From Ardenticatenaceae bacterium (GTDB taxonomy: Bacteria; Chloroflexota; Anaerolineae; Promineifilales; Promineifilaceae), in the NCBI GenBank assembly GCA_020634395.1, contig JACKBU010000006.1, positions 62,001 to 126,000 on the forward strand: 64,000 bases of DNA, read 5' to 3'. The notes under the pieces were generated by a model. The model did not search any database. It was not told where the DNA came from and saw nothing but the letters and a program-made list of their open reading frames with translations. A program made the translations under genes and the position numbers. This document shows positions 34,456 through 43,597 of this stretch, in pieces. Positions within the stretch are counted from its first letter, which is position 1. The number at the start of each line of letters is the position of its first letter.

Positions 34456-34476
34456 GGTACAGATCGAATCTGTACC
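34456..34476. other. Inverted repeat (possible terminator stem)
   Basis: GGTACAGAT and ATCTGTACC form a perfect 9-bp stem with a 3-nt loop in the gap between the regulator gene and the orphan receiver gene. On the plus strand it is followed by CCGTTTT; on the minus strand no U-tract follows. It may end the kinase-regulator transcript or be an operator. Confidence 0.4.
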
Positions 34477-34579
34477 CCGTTTTCCCGGCGCTTTTTACGC
34501 TTTTGCCTGGCTAATGCTAGCTCCCCCAGAGGAAACCTGCCTTCGCCCCCAACGATCAGGCAGGCACAATACCCGCTGC

Positions 34580-35230
34580 TTAAGTATCCAAAAAGATCAG
34601 CCCGTGTTTAATCGCCTCACGAATTAAAGAAGCCAGATCATTCACCTGCAGCTTAGACATCACGTTGGCGCGGTGTTTTTCCACTGTTTTAACGCTGATA
34701 CTCAAGGTGTCGGCGATGGCGCTGTTGGTATTGCCTTCGGCCACCAACTGCAGCACTTCTCGTTCGCGCGGCGTCAATAAATCGGCGACGCTTTCGGCGG
34801 ATGGATCGGCCGGTGACAGCAGCATGGTCCGCACTGTGTCGGAGATGGTGGGGCTGAGGTACATTTTCCCGTCGCTCACCGAGCGGATGGCCAGCATCAA
34901 CTCGCCGCTGACGGCATCCTTCAGCAAATAGCCCCTGACGCCCCGGCGCAAAAGCTGCTGCACCATCGTTGTATCGGAATGAATGGATAAAATGACAACC
35001 TGGGTGGGCAGGTTGAGATCGAGAATGCGTTCGGCGGCCTGCATCCCGTCCAGACGGGGCATCGACAGGTCCATAATGACCACGTCCGGCTTCAGGGCTT
35101 CGGTCATCTCCACGGCTTCCTGTCCGGTCGCTGCTTCAGCGATGACCTCCACTTCTCCGCTTTGCTCTAACAGCGCCCGGATACCCTGCCGCACCAAATG
35201 ATGATCTTCTGCGATGATGACGCGTATCAT
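34580..35230 (-). CDS. NarL/FixJ-family response regulator
   Basis: A 216-aa two-domain regulator. The receiver has IAEDHH, phospho-acceptor D54 in VVIMDLSMPRLDG, and K in YLLKDA; the C-terminal LuxR-type HTH (about 150-212) reads LTPREREVLQLVAEG and KTVEKHRANVMSKL. Its ATG overlaps the stop of the kinase gene by 4 bp, so the two are cognate and translationally coupled. Target genes are unknown; the palindrome at 34434 is a nearby candidate. Confidence 0.93.
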   Translation of the reverse strand: MIRVIIAEDHHLVRQGIRALLEQSGEVEVIAEAATGQEAVEMTEALKPDVVIMDLSMPRLDGMQAAERILDLNLPTQVVILSIHSDTTMVQQLLRRGVRGYLLKDAVSGELMLAIRSVSDGKMYLSPTISDTVRTMLLSPADPSAESVADLLTPREREVLQLVAEGNTNSAIADTLSISVKTVEKHRANVMSKLQVNDLASLIREAIKHGLIFLDT

Positions 35231-37881
35231 GAAGTCTCCTTTGTAAGGGGAACCACGGCCGTTAAGCGGCTGCCCGCTCCCAGAGTGGATTCGATCTCTA
35301 AACTCCCGTCAACCATCTCCAATCGTTCTATCATCCCCACCAATCCCACACCCTCCGAGGGGATGTTTTCATCCAGGTCGGGGGGCACAAAGCCACGGCC
35401 GTTATCCGTAACCGTCAGAATGACCACATCTGGCTCCGGCACTAAGTTTACTTCAATATGCGTCGCGGTCGCATGTTTCATGGCATTCGTCAGGCCCTCC
35501 TGCGCAAAACGATACAACGAAAGCTCCGCCAGCGCCGACAGCGAAGGCACGTCAACGCCGCTGTAAGTTATCACCACCGAGGAGTGGTGGGCAAAATCCT
35601 GGCATAACCCTTCCAAAGCGGCATTCAACCCATACGCATCCAGGCCGGGCGGGCGCAAATTGTGCGACAGCAGGCGCAAACTGCTCATCGTCTTTTCGGT
35701 ATGACTCAGCAAGTCCGCCAGGCTGTCCTTCAGGGGGGCCAGCTCGTCCGGCAGTTGGCTGCGAATTAAATCCAGGCCAATTTTAAGCGAAGTCAGCGCC
35801 TGCCCCGATTCGTCGTGCAGTTCGCGGGCAATTCGCGCCCGTTCTTTCTCCTGGGCGGATACCACACGACGGGCCATGTGGCGCATGCGTTCCCGCTGCT
35901 TCTCGGCGCGCCTGGTCGCCTGCTCCTGAGCAGCATACAGGCGGGCATTTTCGATGGCCATGCCTACCTGCAAGCCCAGCACCGACAATGTCTTTTCGTC
36001 GTCGGCGTTAAAGGCGCCGGGCATCGCACATCTCAGGGTCAGCATGCCCAGGCGGCGAAGGCGGCTCTCGATGGGCACAACCAGCAAGGAACGGGCAGCG
36101 GTGCGGCGATCTTCCGGCGCAAGGCGCGGGTCGTCCGGCACGTCGGTCACGTTGACCACCGCGCCCTCCCCCATGACACAGCGGGCCAGGCCCTCTTCCA
36201 GGTTCAGGGTCTGCACGTCCGAGCTTTGCTCGGCTTCCATGCCGGCGCTGGCCACCAGTTGCAGCACGTTGCTCTTGGGCTGAAGCAGGTGCAGCATGGC
36301 CCCATCGGCATGGAGAAACACTTTATGCACGCGGCGGGCCACACGGGACAGCAGTTCTTCCAGTTCCAGGGTCTCTGTCAGGACGTTGCTGATTTCGGCA
36401 ATGGCATTGCTTTCGCTTAAACGGCGCTGCAGCTGCTCGTACTGCCGCGCATTGCCCACGGCAATGGCCATCCAGGCCGCAGCCGTTTCCAACAAATGCA
36501 AATCTTCCCGATCAAAAGCCGTGGTTTCGTGGTGGGTCGCCTCTAACACGCCGATGGCCTCACCCTGCCAGCGGATCGGCACGGCTATCATCGCCTGTGG
36601 TTGATATTCAACGTAGTTTACCAACAGCGGCGACAGCCGCTGTACGCAGTTAGGGCCGCGCAAAAAGCGCGAACGGCCGTGCTGCCACACTTCACCAACA
36701 ATGCCGGAATCGTCGGGCACGCGCAGGCCGCGCATGTCGGGCACACCGTCCCGGTCGAGATCAGTAACTTCCAGCATGCCATCCCGATGCAAAAAGAGGA
36801 TGACGGCTTCAGCCTCCACCAACGGCCGTACCAGAGTCAACACCAGATTATAAATCTCATCCAGGTCCAGAGTGGCCGCCACCGCCTGCCCAATCTCCAT
36901 CAACGCCGATAGGCGGCGCACCGTCTGGGCCAGCTTCAGCTCCGTCTCCTTTTGCTCGGTCATATCCTGGACGGTGCCGTACAGACCGACAACTTTGCCT
37001 GCTTCATCGCGTATGGGACGCCCGCGCATGTGCAGCACGCGCAGGGAACCGTTGGGACGCACCACGCGGTGGAAAAAATCGTAGGTACGGCCGTGTTCAA
37101 ACGCATCGTGCAGCTTCCGCTGTACATACGCCAGATCATCCGGGTGGATACGCTTCATAAATTCCGCGTAGTCGGCTTCTGACCGCTCCGACAGGCCAAA
37201 AATGCGTTTTACCTCCGGCGACCAGGTCACCCGGTTGTAGCGCATGTCCCACTCCCAATGCCCAACGTGGGCGGTGTGCTGCGCTTCGTCCAGCTGCGCC
37301 TCGCGCAGCTGCAGCTTGTTTAACGTTTGCTGCCGCTGCATCGCCAGACCCAACAATGCGCTCACATGGTTAATCACCGAAGCCATATCTGGCTCCGGCC
37401 CTTTCGACTCCGGCGAGAAAAACTCTAGAACCGCCATGACCCGGTTCTCTATCATCACGGGAAAGGCAAAATAAGCGCGGATGCCGCCCTCTTCGACCGG
37501 CATTCTGCGGACAAACACCGTCTCGTCCCGCACATCCAGAATCGACAGCGCTTTTTGGCTGCGCCACACCATACCCAACGTGCCCTCATCGCGCCGGAAC
37601 ATGGTCGCTTCGCTCAATTCCCGAAACGGGGCAATCGTTGAGGCGTCGGCCGTGTACCAGACGCGGCTGGAAACCAGAGCGTCGGCTTCCTCTGACCAGA
37701 CGTAGACGTGGCCCAACGGCCAGTCCATAAAGCGGCAGATAGCCGCCAGCACCTCGGTAAAAGCTTCGTCGATGGTACTGGCCTTATCCACAGCCAGGGA
37801 TATTTTTTGCAGAAGTGTGAGCAGCCGTTGTTGCGGGGGGTGGAAAGCAGGGGAATCAGTTAGCGCCGTGTCTCTTGCCAT
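35227..37881 (-). CDS. NarX-type sensor histidine kinase with GAF and PAS domains
   Basis: An 884-aa soluble kinase. Domains in order: GAF (about 20-185), PAS with PAC (about 200-325), GAF (about 340-500), GAF (about 515-665), HisKA_3 with RIARELHDESGQAL and phospho-acceptor H689, and HATPase (about 780-880, with DNGRGF and GVGLVGMIERL). HisKA_3 kinases pair with NarL-family regulators, and the regulator gene overlaps by 4 bp. There is no transmembrane segment. The ATG at 37881 is chosen because AAAGGA sits 8 nt upstream; a start at 38046 would add 55 poorly structured residues. Confidence 0.92.
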   Translation of the reverse strand: MARDTALTDSPAFHPPQQRLLTLLQKISLAVDKASTIDEAFTEVLAAICRFMDWPLGHVYVWSEEADALVSSRVWYTADASTIAPFRELSEATMFRRDEGTLGMVWRSQKALSILDVRDETVFVRRMPVEEGGIRAYFAFPVMIENRVMAVLEFFSPESKGPEPDMASVINHVSALLGLAMQRQQTLNKLQLREAQLDEAQHTAHVGHWEWDMRYNRVTWSPEVKRIFGLSERSEADYAEFMKRIHPDDLAYVQRKLHDAFEHGRTYDFFHRVVRPNGSLRVLHMRGRPIRDEAGKVVGLYGTVQDMTEQKETELKLAQTVRRLSALMEIGQAVAATLDLDEIYNLVLTLVRPLVEAEAVILFLHRDGMLEVTDLDRDGVPDMRGLRVPDDSGIVGEVWQHGRSRFLRGPNCVQRLSPLLVNYVEYQPQAMIAVPIRWQGEAIGVLEATHHETTAFDREDLHLLETAAAWMAIAVGNARQYEQLQRRLSESNAIAEISNVLTETLELEELLSRVARRVHKVFLHADGAMLHLLQPKSNVLQLVASAGMEAEQSSDVQTLNLEEGLARCVMGEGAVVNVTDVPDDPRLAPEDRRTAARSLLVVPIESRLRRLGMLTLRCAMPGAFNADDEKTLSVLGLQVGMAIENARLYAAQEQATRRAEKQRERMRHMARRVVSAQEKERARIARELHDESGQALTSLKIGLDLIRSQLPDELAPLKDSLADLLSHTEKTMSSLRLLSHNLRPPGLDAYGLNAALEGLCQDFAHHSSVVITYSGVDVPSLSALAELSLYRFAQEGLTNAMKHATATHIEVNLVPEPDVVILTVTDNGRGFVPPDLDENIPSEGVGLVGMIERLEMVDGSLEIESTLGAGSRLTAVVPLTKETS

Positions 37882-38056
37882 TACAAATCCTTTTGAGCCA
37901 CAGGTAGTCGGAGAGTCATCCAGCCCGCATGGCAAGAGATAGATGAGGTTGGCTGAACGAGTCTCACAAATTAGATCTCTGCCATCTGGCACATATAGCG
38001 GTGGTTCGCAAGCCGTGTTTACCGGAATGAAAACCTGAAGCGCCAACGTCCGGCAG

Positions 38057-38062
38057 ATTATA
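38057..38062 (-). promoter_or_regulatory. Candidate -10 element for the kinase gene
   Basis: TATAAT on the minus strand, in an AT-rich patch of the 392-bp gap between the kinase and the GlsB-like gene, about 175 bp upstream of the chosen ATG. A weak TTCATA lies 19 bp farther upstream. The rest of that gap shows one ACGGCCGT and no gene. Confidence 0.3.
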
Positions 38063-38273
38063 AAAATATTTTATCGTGTTTTATGAAGTCAGAAAAGGGG
38101 AAATTTGCAATAGGCGGCGTTATCATTCGAATTGCTGAAAATACCACCGCTATGAGGCTGAGGGATGGTTTGAATGGAAGAAAAGGAACGCCGCACAAAC
38201 CCGGCACAGGCACGGGTCAACGTGGCGCAGAGCGAACAATGGCAGCGGAGGCAACGGCCGTTACCCCGCTCCC

Positions 38274-38552
38274 TCAGGCAATCCGACTGCGGCTCAGAAT
38301 ACCAAACAATGCCGCCACCAAAGCCGCGCCCAAAATCGACCAGATGATGGGGAACGGCTGGCCGCCAATCTGCACCGACAATATTGTCGGCAGGTTCAGC
38401 CATTGGGCTAACCACAAGCCCAGATAAGCGCCGACAAAGCCCAGGACAATGGAAACCAGGCATCCCCCACGCGAATATCCGGCCAAAGCCTGCCCCACGC
38501 TGCCACAAATGGCGGCGATGAGCAGCAAAACTAAAAATCCAACCAGGGTCAT
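38274..38552 (-). CDS. GlsB/YeaQ/YmgE family membrane protein
   Basis: A 92-aa hydrophobic protein with three membrane segments, formerly called transglycosylase-associated protein. Recognisable pieces are the N-terminal GFLVLLLIAAICGSVGQALAG, the GGCLVSIVLGFVGAYLG loop-helix, and a final segment SILGAALVAALFGIL. Members are induced by stress in several bacteria, but molecular function is unknown. GAGGAGT precedes the ATG by 7 nt. It stands alone between oppositely placed neighbours. Confidence 0.87.
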   Translation of the reverse strand: MTLVGFLVLLLIAAICGSVGQALAGYSRGGCLVSIVLGFVGAYLGLWLAQWLNLPTILSVQIGGQPFPIIWSILGAALVAALFGILSRSRIA

Positions 38553-38720
38553 CGTTCACTCCTCTGTCTTATCAGGATGCACTGCCCGCCAACGATGCAG
38601 GACGTCGCAGCAGGCGCATTTTAGAGTGTAAAATGAAAGCAGCGGGGGACCGATGTATCACAGGTATAATTGACGGTTATAGGTCTTGTGTATCCATTCC
38701 TAAAGCGCCTGGCGCATAAC

Positions 38721-38748
38721 CTCCCGGAAGTTGTAGAACTTCCGGGAG
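38721..38748. repeat. Perfect 12-bp hairpin (CTCCCGGAAGTT arms)
   Basis: CTCCCGGAAGTT (38721-38732), loop GTAG, AACTTCCGGGAG (38737-38748), 28 bp before the Asp-box protein start. The stem would be very stable in RNA. It shares the CTCCCGG core with the element at 44297-44350. Confidence 0.8.
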
Positions 38749-38776
38749 ATGCGGTTCTGGCGCATGGAGGTGTGAC

Positions 38777-39733
38777 ATGCAGTTATTTTTAGCCACGAGC
38801 AGCGGTTTGCTAACGGCCGTATCCGAAAATTCCGGTTGGCGCATCCAAAACCGTACCCTGCCGGGCCGCCACGTCAGCAGTGTGATAGCCCGCGAGGGGG
38901 TGATTTTGGCCGGGACCGGCGATGGCATCTTCCGCTCCGCGGATGGGGGGCAAAGCTGGGCCGAAGCCAGCCGCGGGCTGGCCGTGCGGCGCGTGCGCTG
39001 GCTGGCATTTCATCCCGGCGTTTCCGACTGTGAATTTGCCGGCACAGAACCCGCGGCGCTTTTTGTTTCTAACGATGGGGGCGGGCAGTGGCAGGCGCGG
39101 CCGGAGGTAAACAGCCTGCGCGACGAGCTGGGCTGGTGGCTGCCCTATTCCCCGGAAGCCGGCTGCGTGCGCGGCTTTGCGTTCCACGGGCCGCGGGCCT
39201 ACGCCGCCGTGGAAGTAGGCGGCGTGCTGCGCTCCAATGACACAGGCGCGACGTGGACACTGGCCAACGGCCGTTCCCAACCCATTCATCCCGACGTCCA
39301 TTCCATCGCCGTGCATCCCAGCTCCCCCGATGCGGTGTTCGCCCCTACCGGCGGCGGATATTTTGCTTCGCAGGATGGCGGCGAAAGCTGGCAGGCGCTG
39401 TACGCCCACTGCTACGTGCGTGCCGTGTGGGTCCACCCACAGGACCCGGCCCGCCAGGTTCTGGGACCGTCCGAAGGGCCGTCGGGGGCCAACGGCCGTA
39501 TCGAGATAACCCACGACGGCGGCCAGACGTGGCAGCGCACGGCCGTCGGCTGGCCGCGCAATATGGTAGAACGCTTTAAACCTGTGGGAAATTCTCTATT
39601 TGCCGTGCTGGCCAACGGCGAACTGCTGCAAGCGCCGCTGCCGGCCCCCACCGCCGACCTGGCGGCGCTGGATTGGACGGCCATCCTGCCCGACGCCGGA
39701 CATATCCATGACGTGACGGCAATGGCGGCTTAA
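38777..39733 (+). CDS. Asp-box (BNR/YCF48-like) propeller protein
   Basis: A 318-aa beta-propeller. Five Asp-box motifs of the form S-x-D-G-G-x-x-W are visible: SADGGQSW, SNDGGGQW, SNDTGATW, SQDGGESW and THDGGQTW. Such repeats occur in sialidases, VPS10-like and photosystem II assembly (YCF48) proteins; no sialidase catalytic set is evident, and no signal peptide is seen, so it is best called an intracellular propeller of unknown function. GGAGGTG lies 5 nt before the ATG. It converges on the molybdenum hydroxylase gene, with a tandem repeat filling the space. Confidence 0.82.
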   Translation: MQLFLATSSGLLTAVSENSGWRIQNRTLPGRHVSSVIAREGVILAGTGDGIFRSADGGQSWAEASRGLAVRRVRWLAFHPGVSDCEFAGTEPAALFVSNDGGGQWQARPEVNSLRDELGWWLPYSPEAGCVRGFAFHGPRAYAAVEVGGVLRSNDTGATWTLANGRSQPIHPDVHSIAVHPSSPDAVFAPTGGGYFASQDGGESWQALYAHCYVRAVWVHPQDPARQVLGPSEGPSGANGRIEITHDGGQTWQRTAVGWPRNMVERFKPVGNSLFAVLANGELLQAPLPAPTADLAALDWTAILPDAGHIHDVTAMAA

Positions 39734-39850
39734 AAGACCATGCCGCGGTCTAAAAGACCGTGCCGCAGCCTAAAAAATAATGCCGCAGCCTAAAAAACAA
39801 TGACGCAGCCTAAAAAGACCATGCCGCAGCCTAAAAAATAATGCCGCGGC
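39731..39850. repeat. Six-unit 20-bp tandem repeat
   Basis: Units begin TAAAA at 39731, 39751, 39771, 39791, 39811 and 39832, with conserved ATGCCGCAGCC ends. The array exactly fills the gap between two convergent genes. The first units also form a small stem (CGGTCT-AAA-AGACCG). It may end transcription from both sides, but no long T-run is present. Confidence 0.85.
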
Positions 39851-39871
39851 TCCAACTATTGTGCCGCCCCT

Positions 39872-42658
39872 TTATTCGGCGGCGGCGGCGGCGTCTGCCA
39901 GCGCCCGGCGCAGCTTCCCGGCCGTCAGCGGCAGGTCGCGCAGGCGCACGCCCGTGGCATCAAAGAGCGCATTGGCAATCGCTGCCGGCGTCGGTCCCTG
40001 GGCCGCCTCGCCGCTGCCCAGAAAAGGCAAATCCGGCCGGTTCAGGAGCACCGTGCGCAGGCGCGGCGCCCCGGCGAAGCGTAAAATCGGGTAGCTGTCC
40101 CAATCGCGGCTGGTGATGCCCTGCTCATCAAAGGTAACTGCCTCGCACAACGTCCAACTGGCAGCCTGAAAGAAGCCGCCCTCCAATTGATTGCTCAGGC
40201 CGTCGGGATTAACAATCTGCCCCGCGTCGGCGGCCAGGGTCGCCTGCTGCAAATGAATCTCCCCCGTGTCTAAATCGACGCGCACCGTGACGATCACGGC
40301 CGTATAACACTGGCTGTTCTTGTACCGGGCCAAAGCCAGGCCCTGCCCCTGCCCGTTTTTGGCCGGGCGCGTTCTTTTTTCCCACGGCGCGCGGGCGGCG
40401 GCAGCCAGCAGCACCGCCCTGGCCCGTTCGTCGGCCAGATGATCAAGGCGGAAGTCCAGCGGATCGCGGCGCGCTGCCTGCGCCAGTTCATCCATAAACG
40501 ATTCGATGGCGAAGACGTTGGCATACGCGCCTAAACTGCGCAGAGCCGAGGTGCGCAGCGGGCTGTCAGGCACAAAGTGGGTGACAATGCGCCGCTGCGG
40601 CAGATCATACAGCGGGTCGGCATTGCGGTAGTCGCCAAAGTGATAGCCATAAACAGGACGTGCCTGCGGCGGCGCAAACGGCCGTGCCAGATGCCACGCC
40701 GCCAGCAGCCCCGATTCGTCGCCGCCCGGCCGCGGCCGCGCCGTGTGCGGAAAGCTCCAGACGTCATGGTTCCAGTCCACGATGCGGCCGGAATCGTCCA
40801 GGCTGGCCTGGGACTGGATGAGCATCGCCGGACCATAAGGCTCCCAGGTGTGTTCGTCTTCGCGCGTCCACTTTAAAGAAACCGGACGGCCGGGCAAAGC
40901 CTGCGCCAGCAGCGCCGCATCCAAAGCGGCGTCATCGGCCCCGTTGTGGCCGTAGCAGCCGGAGCCTTCCACATGGATCAGATGCACGCGGTCGGCGGAC
41001 AGCCCCAGAACATGGGCGATGGTTTGCTGCAGCAGGGGGATACCTTGCGAATGGCTCCAGACCGTCAGCTTGTCGTCTTGCAGATGGGCCACGGCGGCGG
41101 AAGGACTGAGCGAAGCGTGCATCTGGTAAGGCCGGGTATAGGTGGCCGCCAGCGTGTGGGCGGCGTCGGGGGGCGGAGCAGCAGGGGGCACAGGGCCGGG
41201 CACGGCCGTGCCTGCCACGACCGGCGTCGTCTGGGCCGGAGCATGGCGCAGATGGTCGTAGAGGCCGGCCAGCGGCGGCAGCGACGTGTCATTTTGCCAG
41301 ACGGCGGCGGCGCGTAACGCTGCGGCGGCGCGCACAACCTGTTCTTCCTGTTCGGCAATCACGGCCAGGAAACGGCCGTCGCGCAGCACGCGTAAGACAC
41401 CGGGCATCCGGCGTACAGCCGCGTCATCCAGGCCGATTAACTGCGCGTCGTAGGCGGGCGGACGCACGACACGGCCGTGGACCATGCCCGGCAGAACCAG
41501 ATCATGCACGTAACAGGCCGCCCCGGTCACTTTAGCGGGCAGATCCAGCCGCGCCGCCGGTTGGCCCACAAGTCGGTAGGCGTCGGGGGTTTTGGGCCGC
41601 ACCAGACCCGTCAGGCGGCGGCCAAACTTCTTGCCGCCCAGCAGCTGCCAGTAGGTTATCTGGCGGCCGCTGTCCAGGTCGGTAATCAGACCATCGGCCA
41701 CGGTGAGAGAAGCCAGGGAGTGGGCTTCCAGTTCTTCAAAGGCCATGGCCAGCAGTATGTGGCGCGCCTCGGCCGCAGCGACACGCAGCGCGGCTCCGCT
41801 GGTTTGCAGCGACATGCTGCCGGCGGTGATGCCCTCGTTGGGGGCGCGTTCGGTATCGGCCGTCACCACGCGCACGCGCTCTAAAGCGACGTCCAGTTCT
41901 TCGGCGGCGATTTGGGCCACGGCCGTTTTGATGCCCTGCCCAATCTCCACCTTGCCGCTGAAAATCGTCACCGTTTGATCGTCGTTGAAGCGTATCCAGG
42001 CGTCCAGCTCCGGCGTTTGCTGCAAAGAAGGGGGCAGCTGGGGCGCGGAAACGGCCGCCGGCTGTTCCGCGGCCAGAGGAGGCGCGGCGACGACCTCAAA
42101 AACGGCCGTCGGCTCCGGACGGCCGATGCGCAGCTTAATCGCCCGCCGCACGCGGTCGTAAACGCCGCAGCGGCAGATATTATCGCTGAGGGCGGCGCGG
42201 ATGTCGTCGTCGCTGGGGTAGCGGTTGCGGCGCAGCAGCCCTTCGGCGGCGATAATCATGCCGGAAGCGCAGTAACCGCATTGAATGGCCTGCTCCATGA
42301 TGAAGGCTTCTTGCAGGGGGTGCAGGGAATCGGGTGTGCCCAGCCCTTCGATGGTGATGATGGGCAGACCGGCGACCTGCCGCACCGGTATCTGGCAGGA
42401 AGGCGTGTCCTGGCCGTCGATGAGCACTTTGCAGGCGCCGCACTGCTCCAGACCGCAGCCGTACCGGGGGCCGGAAAGGCCGAGGTGATGGCGCAGGACG
42501 TAAAGCAGCGGCGTTTCGGGGTCCAGGGTGAGGTAATGGGTACGGCCGTTGACGTTGAGGGTTAACGGTTGGGGCGTTCTGCTGTCCCTCAGCTGGGGAT
42601 AAGACATATCGTCGGGCATGTCGTCTACTTCTTCCTGTTTCGATCGCTTTTCGTGCAT
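39872..42658 (-). CDS. Fused xanthine dehydrogenase-family molybdenum hydroxylase
   Basis: A 928-aa single chain that joins the iron-sulfur and molybdopterin subunits, normally separate in the isoquinoline 1-oxidoreductase/aldehyde oxidase group. The plant-type [2Fe-2S] cluster uses C68, C73, C76, C88; the second uses C127, C130, C162, C164. After an Ala/Pro linker (about 195-210) comes the Mo domain: VEIGQGIKTAVAQIAAEEL near 240, GSGCYGHNGADDAA near 580, and GSGEAAQGP near 885 with the expected catalytic Glu. No FAD subunit or cofactor-insertion gene is adjacent, so electrons probably go to a cytochrome or quinone, as in IorAB. The substrate is unknown. AAAAGGGG precedes the ATG. Confidence 0.9.
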   Translation of the reverse strand: MHEKRSKQEEVDDMPDDMSYPQLRDSRTPQPLTLNVNGRTHYLTLDPETPLLYVLRHHLGLSGPRYGCGLEQCGACKVLIDGQDTPSCQIPVRQVAGLPIITIEGLGTPDSLHPLQEAFIMEQAIQCGYCASGMIIAAEGLLRRNRYPSDDDIRAALSDNICRCGVYDRVRRAIKLRIGRPEPTAVFEVVAAPPLAAEQPAAVSAPQLPPSLQQTPELDAWIRFNDDQTVTIFSGKVEIGQGIKTAVAQIAAEELDVALERVRVVTADTERAPNEGITAGSMSLQTSGAALRVAAAEARHILLAMAFEELEAHSLASLTVADGLITDLDSGRQITYWQLLGGKKFGRRLTGLVRPKTPDAYRLVGQPAARLDLPAKVTGAACYVHDLVLPGMVHGRVVRPPAYDAQLIGLDDAAVRRMPGVLRVLRDGRFLAVIAEQEEQVVRAAAALRAAAVWQNDTSLPPLAGLYDHLRHAPAQTTPVVAGTAVPGPVPPAAPPPDAAHTLAATYTRPYQMHASLSPSAAVAHLQDDKLTVWSHSQGIPLLQQTIAHVLGLSADRVHLIHVEGSGCYGHNGADDAALDAALLAQALPGRPVSLKWTREDEHTWEPYGPAMLIQSQASLDDSGRIVDWNHDVWSFPHTARPRPGGDESGLLAAWHLARPFAPPQARPVYGYHFGDYRNADPLYDLPQRRIVTHFVPDSPLRTSALRSLGAYANVFAIESFMDELAQAARRDPLDFRLDHLADERARAVLLAAAARAPWEKRTRPAKNGQGQGLALARYKNSQCYTAVIVTVRVDLDTGEIHLQQATLAADAGQIVNPDGLSNQLEGGFFQAASWTLCEAVTFDEQGITSRDWDSYPILRFAGAPRLRTVLLNRPDLPFLGSGEAAQGPTPAAIANALFDATGVRLRDLPLTAGKLRRALADAAAAAE

Positions 42659-42725
42659 GATGGACCCCTTTTCTATGTGTAACCTGGGCTGCGGGTATTA
42701 TACCTGGAATGCGGGCGCAGCAGCC

Positions 42726-42833
42726 TTCTCCCCAGCCCTCTCCCAAAGGGAGAGGGGGCCGGACTTCCCTCCCTCTGGGAGGGGATTGAGGGGAGGGAAG
42801 GCGGGATTGAGGGGAGGGAAGGCGGGATTAACG
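42726..42833. repeat. GC-rich dispersed repeat, copy 1
   Basis: A purine/pyrimidine-skewed element with CCCTCTCCCAAAGGGAGAGGG, GGACTTCCCTCCC and two perfect 21-bp units (42782-42802 and 42803-42823, starting GGGATTGAGGGG). A clearly related copy lies inverted at 45297-45420. It is non-coding, upstream of the molybdenum hydroxylase gene. Confidence 0.8.
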
Positions 42834-42846
42834 ATAGAGATGGGGT

Positions 42847-42890
42847 AAAAATAAAACGGCCGTTCCCCGCACAGGTGGGGAAACGGCCGT
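42847..42890 (-). terminator. Intrinsic terminator with iterated-palindrome arms
   Basis: On the minus strand: ACGGCCGTTTCCCC, 8-nt loop, GGGGAACGGCCGT, then TTTATTTTT. The stem lies 54 bp past the stop of the gene at 42944-43597. Each arm holds a full ACGGCCGT. Confidence 0.85.
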
Positions 42891-42906
42891 CCGTTGGGGC
42901 GAAACA

Positions 42907-42937
42907 GATTGATCCAATCCAAAAGACTGGACCAATC
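42907..42937. repeat. Inverted repeat of the TCCAATC/GACTGGA type
   Basis: GATTGATCCAATC and GACTGGACCAATC pair with two mismatches around 5 nt, directly after the stop at 42944 on the minus strand. A sister element lies at 44191-44222. Confidence 0.55.
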
Positions 42938-42943
42938 ATAGAG

Positions 42944-43597
42944 TCAGGCCACTGTCCAGCCTAACTGCTCCATTTGCTGCGGCGACACCGCCAGGGCAAC
43001 CTCGGCAATGGCTTTGTAATCGGCCAGCCAGCGATCCAATTGTTCCAGTTTGAGGTCGCGCTTCTGGGTCATCTCCTGGGCAATGCCGCGCGCCCTATCC
43101 TGAGCGCCCCGGGCCGTGGCCACGGCCTCAATCAACGCCGCTTCAGCCTCCAGCTTCGTCTGATCATAGCTGTACGGCGTCATGGCAGCGATAAACTTGG
43201 GGTCTTGCAGCATGTTGCTGTAAAAGCGGCGGGCCTGGTCCAGCCAGCCGCTCATGTTCTTCTTGCGGGGGCCGTTCAGACTGAGCGCATTTTGTCCCGA
43301 CGGGCTGTCACGGAAGGCGACGCGGGCTACTTTGACGGCGGCATTGTAAGCTAGCGTAGCTTCGGTGTAGGTACGCTTGACGATCTGCGTGGCCTCGAAC
43401 TGCTCGCCGTAGGCCAGCTTTTGCTGGTCAACCAGCTCCCGCGCTTCTTGATACAGGGTGCGGGCGGCTTCCAGGCGTTCTTCCGTATAGCCAAAGGGAG
43501 TAACAGCTCCCAGGATAATGGGGTTGGACAGAGTATTATTGATTGCCAACTCGGCGTCCAACAACCGTTGGGCAATACTTTTTACTGCTCGATTCAT
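42944..43597 (-). CDS. Unrecognised helical protein with an internal duplication
   Basis: A 217-aa, predominantly helical, charged soluble protein without a signal peptide. I do not recognise a family. Two stretches look like repeats of one unit: NPIILGAVTPFGYTEERLEA near 31-50 and DPKFIAAMTPYSYDQTKLEA near 138-157, each followed by an Ala/Glu-rich helix. The shape suggests two helical hairpins from a duplication. The ATG at 43597 is preferred (AAAAGGAAC upstream), while 43675 would add 26 residues. Transcription ends at the strong terminator at 42847. The large gap upstream holds the 21-bp array. Confidence 0.6.
   Translation of the reverse strand: MNRAVKSIAQRLLDAELAINNTLSNPIILGAVTPFGYTEERLEAARTLYQEARELVDQQKLAYGEQFEATQIVKRTYTEATLAYNAAVKVARVAFRDSPSGQNALSLNGPRKKNMSGWLDQARRFYSNMLQDPKFIAAMTPYSYDQTKLEAEAALIEAVATARGAQDRARGIAQEMTQKRDLKLEQLDRWLADYKAIAEVALAVSPQQMEQLGWTVA

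Noticed and set aside
38083..38427. 114-codon plus-strand frame near the GlsB-like gene
   Set aside because: Lies over the real minus-strand membrane protein gene; composition is unstructured and the product has no recognisable fold.
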